Program-made: the position numbers and the translations under genes | Assembly (NCBI GenBank): GCA_905221615.1 | Contig: CAJNDT010005913.1 | Coordinates: forward strand, 62,001-126,000 | Reading direction: 5' to 3' | DNA length: 64,000 nucleotides | DNA from: Symbiodinium sp. CCMP2592 | Lineage: Eukaryota; Sar; Dinophyceae; Suessiales; Symbiodiniaceae | Notes under the pieces: model-generated | Told to the model about the DNA's origin: nothing | Databases searched by the model: none | Seen by the model: the letters and a program-made list of their open reading frames with translations, nothing else | Part shown: one piece after another, positions 25,775 to 34,903 of the stretch | Numbering within the stretch: position 1 is the first letter of the stretch | How the letters are laid out: each line of letters starts with the position of its first letter

Positions 25775-27139
25775 TTACGGACAACCCGCGGAGAACGCCT
25801 GCAAGAACGCGCTGACATCCAGGAAGTTGAAGTTCCCATCTGCGGCAAAGTCCGCAACCGGATCCATCACAGCCATCGCCGAAAGGAACGCGCTGACATC
25901 GAGGAAGTTCAGATCACCCTCGCCCGTCAGATCCGCCGCGCACTCAGCGCCGCTTGGAACAACCGCCGATCCGCTGACCGATTCGAGCTCGCCTGGGACA
26001 AACATCCCCAGCTCAACCGATCCCGTTGTCGGCGCATCGCTGCTCACGATCGAGAAGTTGTACATCGTCCCCCAGCGGATCGCGTTCGCGTCCATGTTCG
26101 CGAAGTAGTCCTCCGTCTGCCAGCTCGTGACCCCAGAGCCCAAACTCACCAACCAGTCCAGCGAGCTGATATTGCTGTCCGGCGCATCGAGGTACTCGAC
26201 CCCATTGAAACCCGTCGAGATCGGATGACCGCCCTGCGTCGGGACGGCAAACGATCCGATCCCGCGCGCCGAGTTTTGATTGTGCACCGCGTACTCGTAG
26301 CGCCATGTCCCGTCCCCCAGATCGATCGCCTTGGATCCAACATGCACGATCCCGTCTCCCGGAATCTGGACCTCGCTGATCATCACCGATGGATCGGGAG
26401 CGTCCGCGCCCAGCCCGTGATCCGCCCACGCATAGATCGCGGCCCTCTGACTCTGCGTCGCGCCAACAAGCGCGAGATTCCCGTTCGCAAGCACCGTGAA
26501 CTGCCGGTAGCTCGCGTTGTTGTTCCGTGCCGCGTCCGTGGTCTCCGCGACGGAGATGTACTGCTGCTCGACAAAGTACAGCGCGTCCTCTTCACTCAGT
26601 TCATCCACCGGCGCTTTGACGCGCTTGTAGATCGAGTTCCCCGACTGTCCAAATGTTGTAAACGGGAAAGGCAAGTCCGCCGAGTATGGATTGATCTCGC
26701 TCCGCGGCGCCAGATCACCCTGCGATCCGCTCAATCCACTCCCGATCGTGTCCGAGCACCCAACCCCCAGCGAACCGAATGCCGCAGGAGTGCAACCAAG
26801 CGCGCACGCGTTGTTCTGGAGCGGGAAGAACGTGTGCCCCACAAACCCAACCCCGATCTGCTCGATCCGCCCGTCCATGATCCGATACAGCGTCGAAGCA
26901 AACACCGGATGCTCGCTCGTCGCTGAGTTGTACACAATCGCATCGCCGCCGATATTACAAGTCACATCCCCAAAGCTGAACGCGCGATACCCATCCAGAT
27001 CGTTGTAGCGCACAACGCTGTTGATCTCGCTGCAGATCAGATCAGCCCCCGCGCCCTCACCCGCGACCGCGTGCGCCGAGGAAAGAAGAAACAAACCTGA
27101 AACGAATCCAGAAACCAATCGAGTCTGTGAATGCAACAT
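25775..27139 (-). CDS. Secreted protein of unknown function with C-terminal dockerin-like repeats
   Basis: 454 residues from the ATG at 27139, with AGGAGG 8 nt upstream. The signal peptide ends near AHAVAGE. Residues about 30-390 are beta-rich with several Cys pairs (LICSE, CNIGG, NACALGC, GCSDTIG) and no motif I can assign. The C-terminus has two dockerin-like units: DLTGEGDLNFLDVSAFLSAM and DFAADGNFNFLDVSAFLQAF, ending GCP. In the second unit the calcium loop has lost its first Gly. It sits just upstream of the M64 peptidase gene on the same strand, and the two share the C-terminal module. Together they may act on, or be displayed by, the same surface partner (inference). Confidence 0.75.
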   Translation of the reverse strand: MLHSQTRLVSGFVSGLFLLSSAHAVAGEGAGADLICSEINSVVRYNDLDGYRAFSFGDVTCNIGGDAIVYNSATSEHPVFASTLYRIMDGRIEQIGVGFVGHTFFPLQNNACALGCTPAAFGSLGVGCSDTIGSGLSGSQGDLAPRSEINPYSADLPFPFTTFGQSGNSIYKRVKAPVDELSEEDALYFVEQQYISVAETTDAARNNNASYRQFTVLANGNLALVGATQSQRAAIYAWADHGLGADAPDPSVMISEVQIPGDGIVHVGSKAIDLGDGTWRYEYAVHNQNSARGIGSFAVPTQGGHPISTGFNGVEYLDAPDSNISSLDWLVSLGSGVTSWQTEDYFANMDANAIRWGTMYNFSIVSSDAPTTGSVELGMFVPGELESVSGSAVVPSGAECAADLTGEGDLNFLDVSAFLSAMAVMDPVADFAADGNFNFLDVSAFLQAFSAGCP

Positions 27140-27244
27140 GCGAGTGTCCTCCTTATATGAGGACCATTCTAATGGAAACAGACCGCGCGTCCAAGCCAAT
27201 CCCAGTTCATCCGCAAAAACAGGCGTTCCAAGCATGCAGAGGCG

Positions 27245-28414
27245 TTAATTGCTAAAGACCATATCTTGCTTGAGCTGCTGATCCGTGATCCGTCCTCGGC
27301 AATGGTGCCGCCGCCGACGCGTCCGCACGTCCCACGCCAGCCCGCATCCTGCGCAGACATGCATCCCATCAACCTCGTGCGCCTCATCACTGATCGTCTC
27401 CTCGCACGAGGGGCACACGCGATCATCAATGAAGTCCCGCACCAGCCGCTGCATGCGCGCAAAGCGGATCCCGTCCCGCGCCAGCTTGATCCCATATACC
27501 GCAATCGCAATGAACGCCGCGATCGCTACTACTGAAGCAACCCTGCCCCCCATCGTCTGCTGCATCGACACCATCAACCACCCCGCGCCGAAGATCCCGC
27601 CCCCCATCAGCACCAACAGCAGCAGCACCAAGAAGCAATCCCACAGCATCAACCGCGCTGGACGCGTCCGGATCTCCGCCTCGCGATCGACATGACTCCG
27701 ATTCATCAGCACCCGCATCATCTGCCCGCGCCCATCGCGCAGGAACTGTCGCCTTCGCTGACGCATCCGGATCGTGCAGTAGAGCCCCTGTCGTTCCATC
27801 CGCAAGAACGCGTCCCATCGATCCGGATTCCACGCCCCGCCGCATTCAGGACATCGCACGCACCCGTCGTCCTCCCGCTCGATCTCCGCGATCGAGAACC
27901 CGCACGCGGCGCACAGCTTCCACTGATCCACTGCATGAAACACCTGCGTCAAATCCTCAAGATTCTGCTTCCCCCGCCGAGCACGCGCATCGCGCCGCGC
28001 GAGCGTCAATCGGTTGCTCAGCACTGTGTACACACCCCACACCAGCAGCGCCGTCGCCAATCCCGCGATATTCCCAAGCACCCCAGGCACATTGAGCAGC
28101 TGACTCCCGATCCATCCACCAAACCGCCACGCGAACACGATGAACCAAAGGAGTAAGAACGCATGAATCAGCAACTTCCCAATGAGGTACAGCACACTCC
28201 ACGATCGAGCACCTAACCGAGCCCACCAAGGAGTCCATTGAACTTCCATTTCCTCATGTTCAGTCCCGATGCCCTCTTTGCGTGCGAGGTCTTCAGTGCG
28301 CTTCTCGAAGTCATCCGCATCCCACTCGCTCACATAATCCGTGTCGATCACTTCCCCCCGATCATCGAGCACACCCCGGCGCCCCTGCACATACGACACC
28401 AGCAGCGTCCACAT
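27245..28414 (-). CDS. Membrane protein with two cytoplasmic zinc ribbons, function unknown
   Basis: 389 residues from the ATG at 28414, whose A is shared with the dus stop codon (TGATG). Four hydrophobic helices are visible: SVLYLIGKLLIHAFLLLWFI, 'VLGNIAGLATALLVWGVYTV', LMLWDCFLVLLLLVLMGGG and 'VASVVAIAAFIAIAVYGIKL'. Between helices 2 and 3 is a CAAC...CPEC zinc ribbon. The C-terminus has a second, CPSC...CAGC. Zinc ribbons of this kind often bind nucleic acid or partner proteins at the membrane. I do not recognise the family. The tail is Arg/His-rich. The coupling to dus may be simple packing. Confidence 0.7.
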   Translation of the reverse strand: MWTLLVSYVQGRRGVLDDRGEVIDTDYVSEWDADDFEKRTEDLARKEGIGTEHEEMEVQWTPWWARLGARSWSVLYLIGKLLIHAFLLLWFIVFAWRFGGWIGSQLLNVPGVLGNIAGLATALLVWGVYTVLSNRLTLARRDARARRGKQNLEDLTQVFHAVDQWKLCAACGFSIAEIEREDDGCVRCPECGGAWNPDRWDAFLRMERQGLYCTIRMRQRRRQFLRDGRGQMMRVLMNRSHVDREAEIRTRPARLMLWDCFLVLLLLVLMGGGIFGAGWLMVSMQQTMGGRVASVVAIAAFIAIAVYGIKLARDGIRFARMQRLVRDFIDDRVCPSCEETISDEAHEVDGMHVCAGCGLAWDVRTRRRRHHCRGRITDQQLKQDMVFSN

Positions 28415-29559
28415 CACGCACGCTCCAGCGCACCGATGCCCACGCGCCAAGACTCGATCGCTGCGAGCACATCCTCAGGAGACTTCGACAGCCGCACCCC
28501 ATCCTTCAGCGCCCGGCAGTGCCCATCATTGATCGTCCGCCCCAACCAGCTGATCTTCTGACGGATCACATGCATCGCGTGCTTCTCGTCGCGATACACA
28601 ACCATCCGCAAAAAATAATCCCGCACAAAGTCGAGCTTCTCGTCCTCGCTCGGATTGAGCTGCCCCAGATCAACCCGCGCGATCGCGTCATCGTCGTGCA
28701 CATCAATCCCGAGCTCATCGATCTGCTTCTGCAATCCCCACGCCTGACGGAACACCCACGGATTCCCGAACGACCCGCGCCCGATCATCACGCCTCCGCA
28801 CCCCGTGTTGCGGCGCATGATGACTACATCCATCGCGTTCTTGATGTCCCCATTCCCCTGCACCGGAACGCCGCCTTGCATCGTCCCGTCGTATTCGCCC
28901 GTCGCGTCGCGCACCGCATCGACGACGCGCTTGATCCCTTCGTGATCACACGATCCCCTGAACTTCTGTTCCGTCGTTCTGCCGTGGACCGTGATGCACG
29001 CCGCGCCGCGTTGACACAACCCCACCGCAAGCTCCGCCGCGACGCCCGCTTCGTATGCATCCTGATCCCACCCGAGCCGCATCTTCGCCGTCAGCGGGAT
29101 CGTGTCAGGGAGCGCCTCGCGCACCGCTTCAAAGATCTCATACGTGCTTGGAAGATCACACATCAGCTTCGACCCGCCGTTGCGTTTGCAGATCTTGTCC
29201 ACCGGACACCCCATGTTGATGTCCACGACATGCGCCCCGTGCTCGGCGCACCATCGCGCCCCCTCCGCGAGATGCTTCGCATCCGCGCCATACAGCTGCA
29301 TCCCGATCGGCTGATCCAGATCGTTCGTTCGCGCCAGATCTCGAGCCGCGCCCTCATCGCAGAGCAACCCCTGCGGATTCAATAGATCTGTACACGCGAG
29401 TCCCACCCCGCCCACCGATCGGCCTCCGATTGCGTTCAACTCACGCACGCCAACGCGCCACGCAAGCTCGCACCACCCCGCAATCGGGGCCAACATCAGA
29501 TTGCTCTCAAGACTGACCAGCCCACCCGGCGTCTTCAGGTTCAAGGGTTGTGCGAACAT
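28414..29559 (-). CDS. dus: tRNA-dihydrouridine synthase
   Basis: 381 residues. The TIM-barrel Dus family is clear: LMLAPIAGWCELAWR (FMN site), DINMGCPVDKICKRNGGSKL with the catalytic Cys (normally written NxGCPxxK), TAKMRLGWDQD, 'ACITVHGRTTEQKFRGSCDH', PVQGNGDIKNA and GVMIGRGSFGNPWVF. The enzyme reduces uridines in the tRNA D-loop with NADPH and FMN. It is bacterial DusB/DusA-like, but the exact subgroup cannot be set here. A zinc-ribbon membrane gene is coupled to its stop codon. Confidence 0.93.
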   Translation of the reverse strand: MFAQPLNLKTPGGLVSLESNLMLAPIAGWCELAWRVGVRELNAIGGRSVGGVGLACTDLLNPQGLLCDEGAARDLARTNDLDQPIGMQLYGADAKHLAEGARWCAEHGAHVVDINMGCPVDKICKRNGGSKLMCDLPSTYEIFEAVREALPDTIPLTAKMRLGWDQDAYEAGVAAELAVGLCQRGAACITVHGRTTEQKFRGSCDHEGIKRVVDAVRDATGEYDGTMQGGVPVQGNGDIKNAMDVVIMRRNTGCGGVMIGRGSFGNPWVFRQAWGLQKQIDELGIDVHDDDAIARVDLGQLNPSEDEKLDFVRDYFLRMVVYRDEKHAMHVIRQKISWLGRTINDGHCRALKDGVRLSKSPEDVLAAIESWRVGIGALERA

Positions 29560-29605
29560 AAGTGTAGTCTAAACAGCAAATTGAAGCAATCAAAAAACCC
29601 GCCGC

Positions 29606-30112
29606 TTACATCGCCAAATGCACGATCCAAATCGCGATTCCTGCCATCAACCCCGCGATCCAGTCATCGAGCAGGATCCCCCAACCCCCGCGAATCCCCT
29701 GCATCGCCCCGGCAGGCCAAGGCTTCAGAATATCAAACGCCCGAAACAACAAAAATGCTCCGATAAGTACGAGGATCGTCGATTGGGTTGTCTCAAACAT
29801 CGCGCCAGGAATCATCAACAGCGTCACCGCTTGTCCCGCCGTCTCGTCCGCAACGACCTGCCCCGGATCTTTCTTCCATCGCGCCTCAGCATCCGTCCCC
29901 CACGCCACGCACGCCCAGCTAAACACGACAAAGCACAAGATCATCAACACATCGTAAACGCTTCTCATCGCTGGATTTGAAGCCCCGATCAGCATCACTG
30001 CCCCGCCGACCACCACCGGAGGGAGCGATCCCCACGTCCCCGATGCAGGCTTCAGGTGACCAAGCCCAAACGTCGTCAACAACCGCTCAGCAGTGGGGGA
30101 GATCGTATTCAT
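29606..30112 (-). CDS. pgpA: Phosphatidylglycerophosphatase A
   Basis: 168 residues. The PgpA signature is 'TTFGLGHLKPASGTWGSLP' near the N-terminus. Then come QVVADETAGQAVTLLMIP (conserved DE pair), the RAFDILKPWPAG motif and GGWGILLDDWIAGLMAG, with membrane helices between. The enzyme removes phosphate from phosphatidylglycerophosphate to give phosphatidylglycerol. It follows the pgsA gene by about 20 nt on the same strand, so the two consecutive steps are encoded together. AAAGG precedes the ATG. Confidence 0.94.
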   Translation of the reverse strand: MNTISPTAERLLTTFGLGHLKPASGTWGSLPPVVVGGAVMLIGASNPAMRSVYDVLMILCFVVFSWACVAWGTDAEARWKKDPGQVVADETAGQAVTLLMIPGAMFETTQSTILVLIGAFLLFRAFDILKPWPAGAMQGIRGGWGILLDDWIAGLMAGIAIWIVHLAM

Positions 30113-30133
30113 AAACGCCTTTCATGCTTCGCT

Positions 30134-30961
30134 TTAGCGACGCTTCTTGCCTTGCCCGCCCTTGTTGGACTTGGGACGAGCCTTCGCGCCTGGAGTCGTA
30201 GTTGACTTGGTAGGCTTCCGAGCCTTCTTCCCACGCATTACTTCCAGCATCCGAGCATTCTCGTCGATCGTGTGCTGCAGCGCGCGTCCAATGTAAGGCA
30301 GTCCCGATAACAGCGTGACGACCACAGTCGCCCAGACCAAGATGACGATGATCGTGCGCTCGCCGGACTCAGGTCCAGGATTCCCCAGCGCGATCAACAA
30401 CAAGATGATCGGGATCGTGATGGACTGGAGCACCATCTTCGCTTTACCCATCGCTCCAGCGGGGAACTCGACGCCCTCACCCTCGTACACCCCCCGGATC
30501 GAGGTGACGAGCAGCTCGCGAGCGATCATCGCAACAACCATCCAGCCGGCGACGGCAGAAAGCTGCATCGAACCGCCTGAAATCAATGGACTTGCAAAGT
30601 TTGGGCCCGCGAGGATCACGAACCCTCCAAGCACCAGCAGCTTGTCCGCAAACGGATCCATGATCCGTCCGAACTTCGTGATCGCATTCCACTTACGCGC
30701 GAGATGACCATCCAGCGCGTCTGTGAGCGCCGCGATGATGAAGATCGCCGCGGAAATGATCAGAAGCGTCGTCGATCCCGATGAGAGCTCGCCGATCCGA
30801 TCCCCGACGCTTGCTTCAGGATTGATCGTCGGCGTCGAAACACTCGACAACAACCCCACAAACACAATCGCGAGTCCGACGCGTGCCATCGTGAGCAGAT
30901 TCGGGACATGTACTTTCTTGTCAGGCTGTGCCGCCTGCGTCTTTGTTTGCATCTGTGCCAT
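30134..30961 (-). CDS. pgsA: CDP-diacylglycerol-glycerol-3-phosphate 3-phosphatidyltransferase
   Basis: 275 residues from the ATG at 30961 (AGGATG upstream). The frame extends to 31000. The opening VPNLLTMARVGLAIVFVGLL is typical. The CDP-alcohol phosphotransferase motif DG(x2)AR(x8)G(x3)D(x3)D is intact in LDGHLARKWNAITKFGRIMD and the following PFAD. Several membrane helices follow. The C-terminal tail is very basic (RGKKARKPTKST...KGGQGKKRR), longer than usual, and probably contacts acidic lipid headgroups. The product is phosphatidylglycerophosphate, passed to PgpA, encoded next. Confidence 0.94.
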   Translation of the reverse strand: MAQMQTKTQAAQPDKKVHVPNLLTMARVGLAIVFVGLLSSVSTPTINPEASVGDRIGELSSGSTTLLIISAAIFIIAALTDALDGHLARKWNAITKFGRIMDPFADKLLVLGGFVILAGPNFASPLISGGSMQLSAVAGWMVVAMIARELLVTSIRGVYEGEGVEFPAGAMGKAKMVLQSITIPIILLLIALGNPGPESGERTIIVILVWATVVVTLLSGLPYIGRALQHTIDENARMLEVMRGKKARKPTKSTTTPGAKARPKSNKGGQGKKRR

Positions 30962-31283
30962 TGCCCATCCTATCACCCTCATCCGAAGAGTGACCTCCAA
31001 TCATCAGCGCAATGTGTCCGCTCATCGATTTCGACTCAAATGTGTCGATGAGATTGTTGAACAAACAAACCACCCCAAACACGCCCCAAGACCCCTCTGA
31101 GAGTTGAAGGATGCCCCCTATCGAACTATCCTGAGGGTCACAGCGCAGGTATATCGGTTGAGCAATGAAGCCGCTCTGCCTGCGCGCGATGGGAAACCCG
31201 TACCGGAGGGTCTTCTATCTGCCGCGTGGCATCATTCACAGGCCGGTCCTCACCTCCGAGATACAACCACGAGGAATAACGCG
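30962..31283. other. Divergent intergenic region between pgsA and the nuo operon
   Basis: About 320 bp separate the minus-strand pgsA start from the plus-strand nuoJ start. A frame open from 31104 joins nuoJ but is lower quality (no homology, odd composition), so I treat 31104-31283 as the nuoJ leader. The stretch around 31040-31080 is A-rich and probably holds promoters. I see no riboswitch or clear hairpin. Confidence 0.5.
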
Positions 31284-32258
31284 GTGGATTCAATCATCAA
31301 CCCAATCGTCCTCTACCTTATTTGCGCAACAGGCGCGATCGGCATCGCCGCCGCACTTCCGCGACGCAACAAAGTCGCTGCGATCACAGGAGGGATTGTC
31401 CTTGCCGCTGCAGTCGGATTTGCGATCCTCATCCTCGGACTCAACGCGACCGAATCCGGACAACCACTCCCCAACTACTTCTTTTACCCCTTCGCGATCC
31501 TCGGACTCGGATCCGCAGCACGCATGATCACGCACCCGCGTCCCGTCTACTCCGCGCTCTACTTCATCCTCACCATCATCGCCTCCTGCGGCATGTACCT
31601 CCTGCTCTCCGCCGAGTTCATGGCTTTCGCCCTCGTCATCATCTACGCCGGCGCGATCCTCATCACCTACCTCTTCGTCATCATGCTCGCGACCCAAGCA
31701 CCCTCCTCCGCCGCTGAAGAGTTCATCGACGAGACCGACGCTGTTGCACGCGAACCAGTCATCTCCTGCGGCATCGGATTCGTCCTCCTCGCGATCCTCA
31801 CCACCGCTATGTTCCGAGGACTCAGCGACCTCCCCGCACCACCAGACCAAACACTCGCGCAAGACTCCGTGCTCGTCAATCTCCCGAGCAAGGTCGAGCG
31901 ACTCCTCGATCGTGCAGATGTTCTCAGCGTGGGCGAACGCCTCGCACGCAACGACGATGGCACCGCCGCCATCGATGTCACCGCTCGCACGATCACTATT
32001 GAGAACACCGATCTCGGCACCACACGCACACTCGGAGCCGATCAATGGCCCGAGCAGTTGACCGCCGGAAATCTCGATCGTCTCGGATACAACCTCATGC
32101 ACGATCACCCAATGACCATCGAGATTGCGGGTGTCATCCTGCTCATGGCGATGCTCGGGGCCACCGTCCTCGCACGCAAGCACATCGAGCTCGAAGACGA
32201 TCTCAAAGCTGCCCAGTCCAGAAAGCTCGGAGAGAACATGAAGATGGGGGACGCATAA
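31284..32258 (+). CDS. nuoJ: NADH-quinone oxidoreductase subunit J, enlarged
   Basis: 324 residues from a GTG with GAGGA 8 nt upstream; typical NuoJ is about 165-200. The conserved core begins near residue 70: LGLGSAARMITHPRPVYSAL, then YFILTIIASCGMYLLLSAEF and MAFALVIIYAGAILITYLFV, the pi-bulge helix TM3. Two extra helices precede it (PIVLYLICATGAIGIAAA and ITGGIVLAAAVGFAILIL). Between core helices 4 and 5 is an about 90-residue non-membrane insert (about 190-280). The C-terminus is the usual last helix plus an acidic tail. It belongs to the membrane arm of complex I and starts the nuoJKLMN operon. Confidence 0.9.
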   Translation: MDSIINPIVLYLICATGAIGIAAALPRRNKVAAITGGIVLAAAVGFAILILGLNATESGQPLPNYFFYPFAILGLGSAARMITHPRPVYSALYFILTIIASCGMYLLLSAEFMAFALVIIYAGAILITYLFVIMLATQAPSSAAEEFIDETDAVAREPVISCGIGFVLLAILTTAMFRGLSDLPAPPDQTLAQDSVLVNLPSKVERLLDRADVLSVGERLARNDDGTAAIDVTARTITIENTDLGTTRTLGADQWPEQLTAGNLDRLGYNLMHDHPMTIEIAGVILLMAMLGATVLARKHIELEDDLKAAQSRKLGENMKMGDA

Positions 32259-32618
32259 ATGGATTCGATCCTCTCGACCAGTCTCGCACAGCTCGCGTTC
32301 CCCGAAGCTGTCCCAACCATCACTTTGGCGCACTACCTCTTCGTCTCCGCCGCGATGTTCGTCATGGGACTCATCGGATTCCTCACACGCAAGAACATGA
32401 TCGTCATGTTCCTCTGCACCGAGCTCATGTTCCAAGGCGCCGGACTCGCACTCATCGCCTTCGGTCGTCACCACCTCGGCGCCGATGGACAGACCTTCGT
32501 GATCTTCGTCCTCTGTGTTGCCGCTGCTGAAGCCGCGATGGCCCTCGCCCTCGTCGTCTTGCTGTTCCGTCATCGTGAATCCCTGTCGTCCCAGTCCTGG
32601 AAGGAACTCAACGGGTGA
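32259..32618 (+). CDS. nuoK: NADH-quinone oxidoreductase subunit K
   Basis: 119 residues. Three membrane helices carry the NuoK signature: 'FVSAAMFVMGLIGFLTRKNM', IVMFLCTELMFQGAGLALIA (with the conserved Glu of the proton path), and FVIFVLCVAAAEAAMALALV with the second conserved Glu. The ATG follows the nuoJ stop directly, with GGGGGA upstream. The last codons overlap the nuoL GTG by 4 nt. It is a proton-pathway subunit of the complex I membrane arm. Confidence 0.95.
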   Translation: MDSILSTSLAQLAFPEAVPTITLAHYLFVSAAMFVMGLIGFLTRKNMIVMFLCTELMFQGAGLALIAFGRHHLGADGQTFVIFVLCVAAAEAAMALALVVLLFRHRESLSSQSWKELNG

Positions 32619-34903
32619 TCAATACAACACTCCTTTCCAGCATGCTCGCACTCGCGCCAGACGCGCACGCCGCCGATGCCTCGCACGCGGCCGCCTCGCA
32701 TGCCGTGACACAAACACAAGTCGGCACCGGACCGAGCTGGGTACTCCTCATCGTCGGACTCCCGCTCCTCTCCTCCATCATCTGCGGCATCTACGCGATG
32801 ATCGGGAACAAATCCAAAGCCCCCGCGTGGACCACCGTCATCGCCGCGGGAATCGCGTTCCTCTGGACCGTCGCGATGTACATCAACTTCGACGGCACCC
32901 CCTACACCGTCCACGCCTTCGACTGGATCCAGGTCCACTTTGGCGAGAAGTCCATGATCGCGAACTTCTCGTTCTACATCGACACCCTCACCATCTACTG
33001 GATGCTCTTCGTCACCGGACTCGCGACCTGCATCGCGCTCTACGCATCCGAATACATGTCCCACGACATCGGAACAAGCTACTGCCGATTCTTCGGCGCC
33101 TTCGGTCTCTTTGTCTTTTCCATGGCGTGCCTCGTCATGGGAGACAACTTCCTCATGCTCTACCTCGGATGGGAAGGCGTGGGTCTCTGCTCATACCTGC
33201 TCATCGGATACTTCTACAAAAAACCAGAAGCCGTCGCAGCGGCAAAGAAAGCGTTCATCGTCAACCGCATCGGTGACCTCGGACTCGCGCTCGGCATCTA
33301 CCTCATCTTCGTCCACTTCGGGACCCTCGAGTACGCCGTGCTCTTCAACGATCCGACCCTGCAGAGCTACCTCGCGTCCGCGAAGGTAGGCGACTTCTCC
33401 GCGATCCCAGCGATAGCTCAGTGGATCCCGCTCCTGCTCATGATCGGTGCGTTCGGCAAGTCCGCACAGTTCCCCCTCTACGTCTGGCTCCCCGACGCGA
33501 TGGAAGGCCCAACACCAGTCTCCGCGCTCATCCACGCCGCGACGATGGTCACCGCAGGTGTCTACCTCATCGCGCGAACCTACCCACTCTTCCTCGCAAG
33601 CGAGAGCGCCCTGCCGATCGTCGCATGGATCGGAACCATCACCGCACTCCTCGCCGCGACCATCGGGATGGCGCAGTTCGACATCAAACGCATCATGGCG
33701 TACTCGACCGTCTCCCAGCTCGGATACATGTTCGCTGGACTCGGTGTCCTGACTCCAACAGGTGGCGCGTACCACGTGCTCACCCACGCGTTCTTCAAAG
33801 CGCTCCTCTTCCTCTGCTGCGGTGCCGTCATGCACGGCTTCGCCGGACAGCTCGACCTCCGCAAACTCTCCGGACTCCGCAAGGTCAAGGGATGGGGCAT
33901 CGTCTCGCTCGGCATGTTCATCGGATGCATCAACCTCGCAGGTGTCCCCTTCACCGCGGGATACTTCTCGAAGGACACCATCCTCGCTGAAGCGTTCGTG
34001 ACCCCTGGATACTCCATGATCGGATGGATCCTGCTCATCACCGCCGGACTCACCGCGTACTACACCTTCCGCGTCTTCTTCCGCGTCTTCATGGGACCAG
34101 TCGAATACCACGCCGGAGATGAACTCCACGATCACGACCACGACGGTCACGGCGAAGAAAACCACCACGACGCCGGACAACACGGCGATCACCACGCGGA
34201 CCACTTCCACCCACACGCACCAGGCTGGGCAATCAACACCGTGCTCGTGGTCCTCACCGTGTGCTCGATCCTCGCCTCAGGTCTGTACATCGTTGGTGGA
34301 AACAAAGACGCGCACACCAAGCACTACGCCGACACTATGGTCTCCGCATCAACCGCGTCCTACCACTCCAACTACGGCTCACACGCCTTCGAGTACTACG
34401 AAAAAGATCCAGCGCACTACCCAGTCGCCGGGATCGGTCCTCGCGGAACCATCGAGCACCCACTCGAGATGCCACTCGTCGGAGGCGATCCGCACAAGAT
34501 GATGTACTACATCTCCGGCGTCATCGGTGTCATCGGTATCGCACTCGCATGGTTCCTCCACCTCTTCGGACGAACCAACGCCGCCGAGTGCAAGATGGAC
34601 CCAATCGCACGCATGTTCGGTCCAATCCCAAAGTGGGCCGAGAACAAGTGGTATGTGGATGAAATCTACTGGGCAATCCTCGTCACCCCGCTCCGCATCG
34701 GATCACACATCCTCCACTGGATCGACAAGCTCCTCGTAGACGGCATCGTCAACGTCTTCGGATTCCTCCCACGTCTCCTCGCGTGGATCCTGCGTCCATC
34801 GCAATCAGGTGTGCTCCAGGGATACGCCGTCTCAATGGCCGGCGGGATCGCGCTGCTCCTCCTCACTGTGTTCGTGATTATCCTGCAAGGAGGCGCCTCA
34901 TGA
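32615..34903 (+). CDS. nuoL: NADH-quinone oxidoreductase subunit L with His-rich loop
   Basis: 762 residues, longer than the usual 600-680, starting at a GTG within GTGA over the nuoK stop. The proton-pumping antiporter core is intact: LYLGWEGVGLCSYLLIGYFY, FGKSAQFPLYVWLPDAMEGP, TPVSALIHAATMVTAGVYLI and 'SQLGYMFAGLGV'. After helix 13 an insert at about 34105-34227 has around a dozen His plus Asp/Glu. It is followed by a large extra loop (34250-34500) before the C-terminal amphipathic helix and last helix. The insert is predicted at the membrane surface and could bind metal. It is the distal antiporter subunit of complex I. Confidence 0.94.
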   Translation: MINTTLLSSMLALAPDAHAADASHAAASHAVTQTQVGTGPSWVLLIVGLPLLSSIICGIYAMIGNKSKAPAWTTVIAAGIAFLWTVAMYINFDGTPYTVHAFDWIQVHFGEKSMIANFSFYIDTLTIYWMLFVTGLATCIALYASEYMSHDIGTSYCRFFGAFGLFVFSMACLVMGDNFLMLYLGWEGVGLCSYLLIGYFYKKPEAVAAAKKAFIVNRIGDLGLALGIYLIFVHFGTLEYAVLFNDPTLQSYLASAKVGDFSAIPAIAQWIPLLLMIGAFGKSAQFPLYVWLPDAMEGPTPVSALIHAATMVTAGVYLIARTYPLFLASESALPIVAWIGTITALLAATIGMAQFDIKRIMAYSTVSQLGYMFAGLGVLTPTGGAYHVLTHAFFKALLFLCCGAVMHGFAGQLDLRKLSGLRKVKGWGIVSLGMFIGCINLAGVPFTAGYFSKDTILAEAFVTPGYSMIGWILLITAGLTAYYTFRVFFRVFMGPVEYHAGDELHDHDHDGHGEENHHDAGQHGDHHADHFHPHAPGWAINTVLVVLTVCSILASGLYIVGGNKDAHTKHYADTMVSASTASYHSNYGSHAFEYYEKDPAHYPVAGIGPRGTIEHPLEMPLVGGDPHKMMYYISGVIGVIGIALAWFLHLFGRTNAAECKMDPIARMFGPIPKWAENKWYVDEIYWAILVTPLRIGSHILHWIDKLLVDGIVNVFGFLPRLLAWILRPSQSGVLQGYAVSMAGGIALLLLTVFVIILQGGAS

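Noticed and set aside
25307-26926. 539-codon plus-strand ORF across the two dockerin-repeat genes
   Set aside because: Antisense to well-supported minus-strand genes; Arg/His/Pro-rich sequence without domains, as produced by the high-GC codon bias on the other strand.
31104-31283. Upstream extension of nuoJ
   Set aside because: Frame is open but the sequence has no homology; the GTG at 31284 has GAGGA at the right spacing and starts a membrane helix.
31290-32573. 427-codon minus-strand ORF over nuoJ/nuoK
   Set aside because: Asp/Glu/Gly-rich shadow of two complex I genes.
33191-34216. 341-codon minus-strand ORF over nuoL
   Set aside because: Shadow ORF; the acidic composition reflects the reverse complement of nuoL codons.
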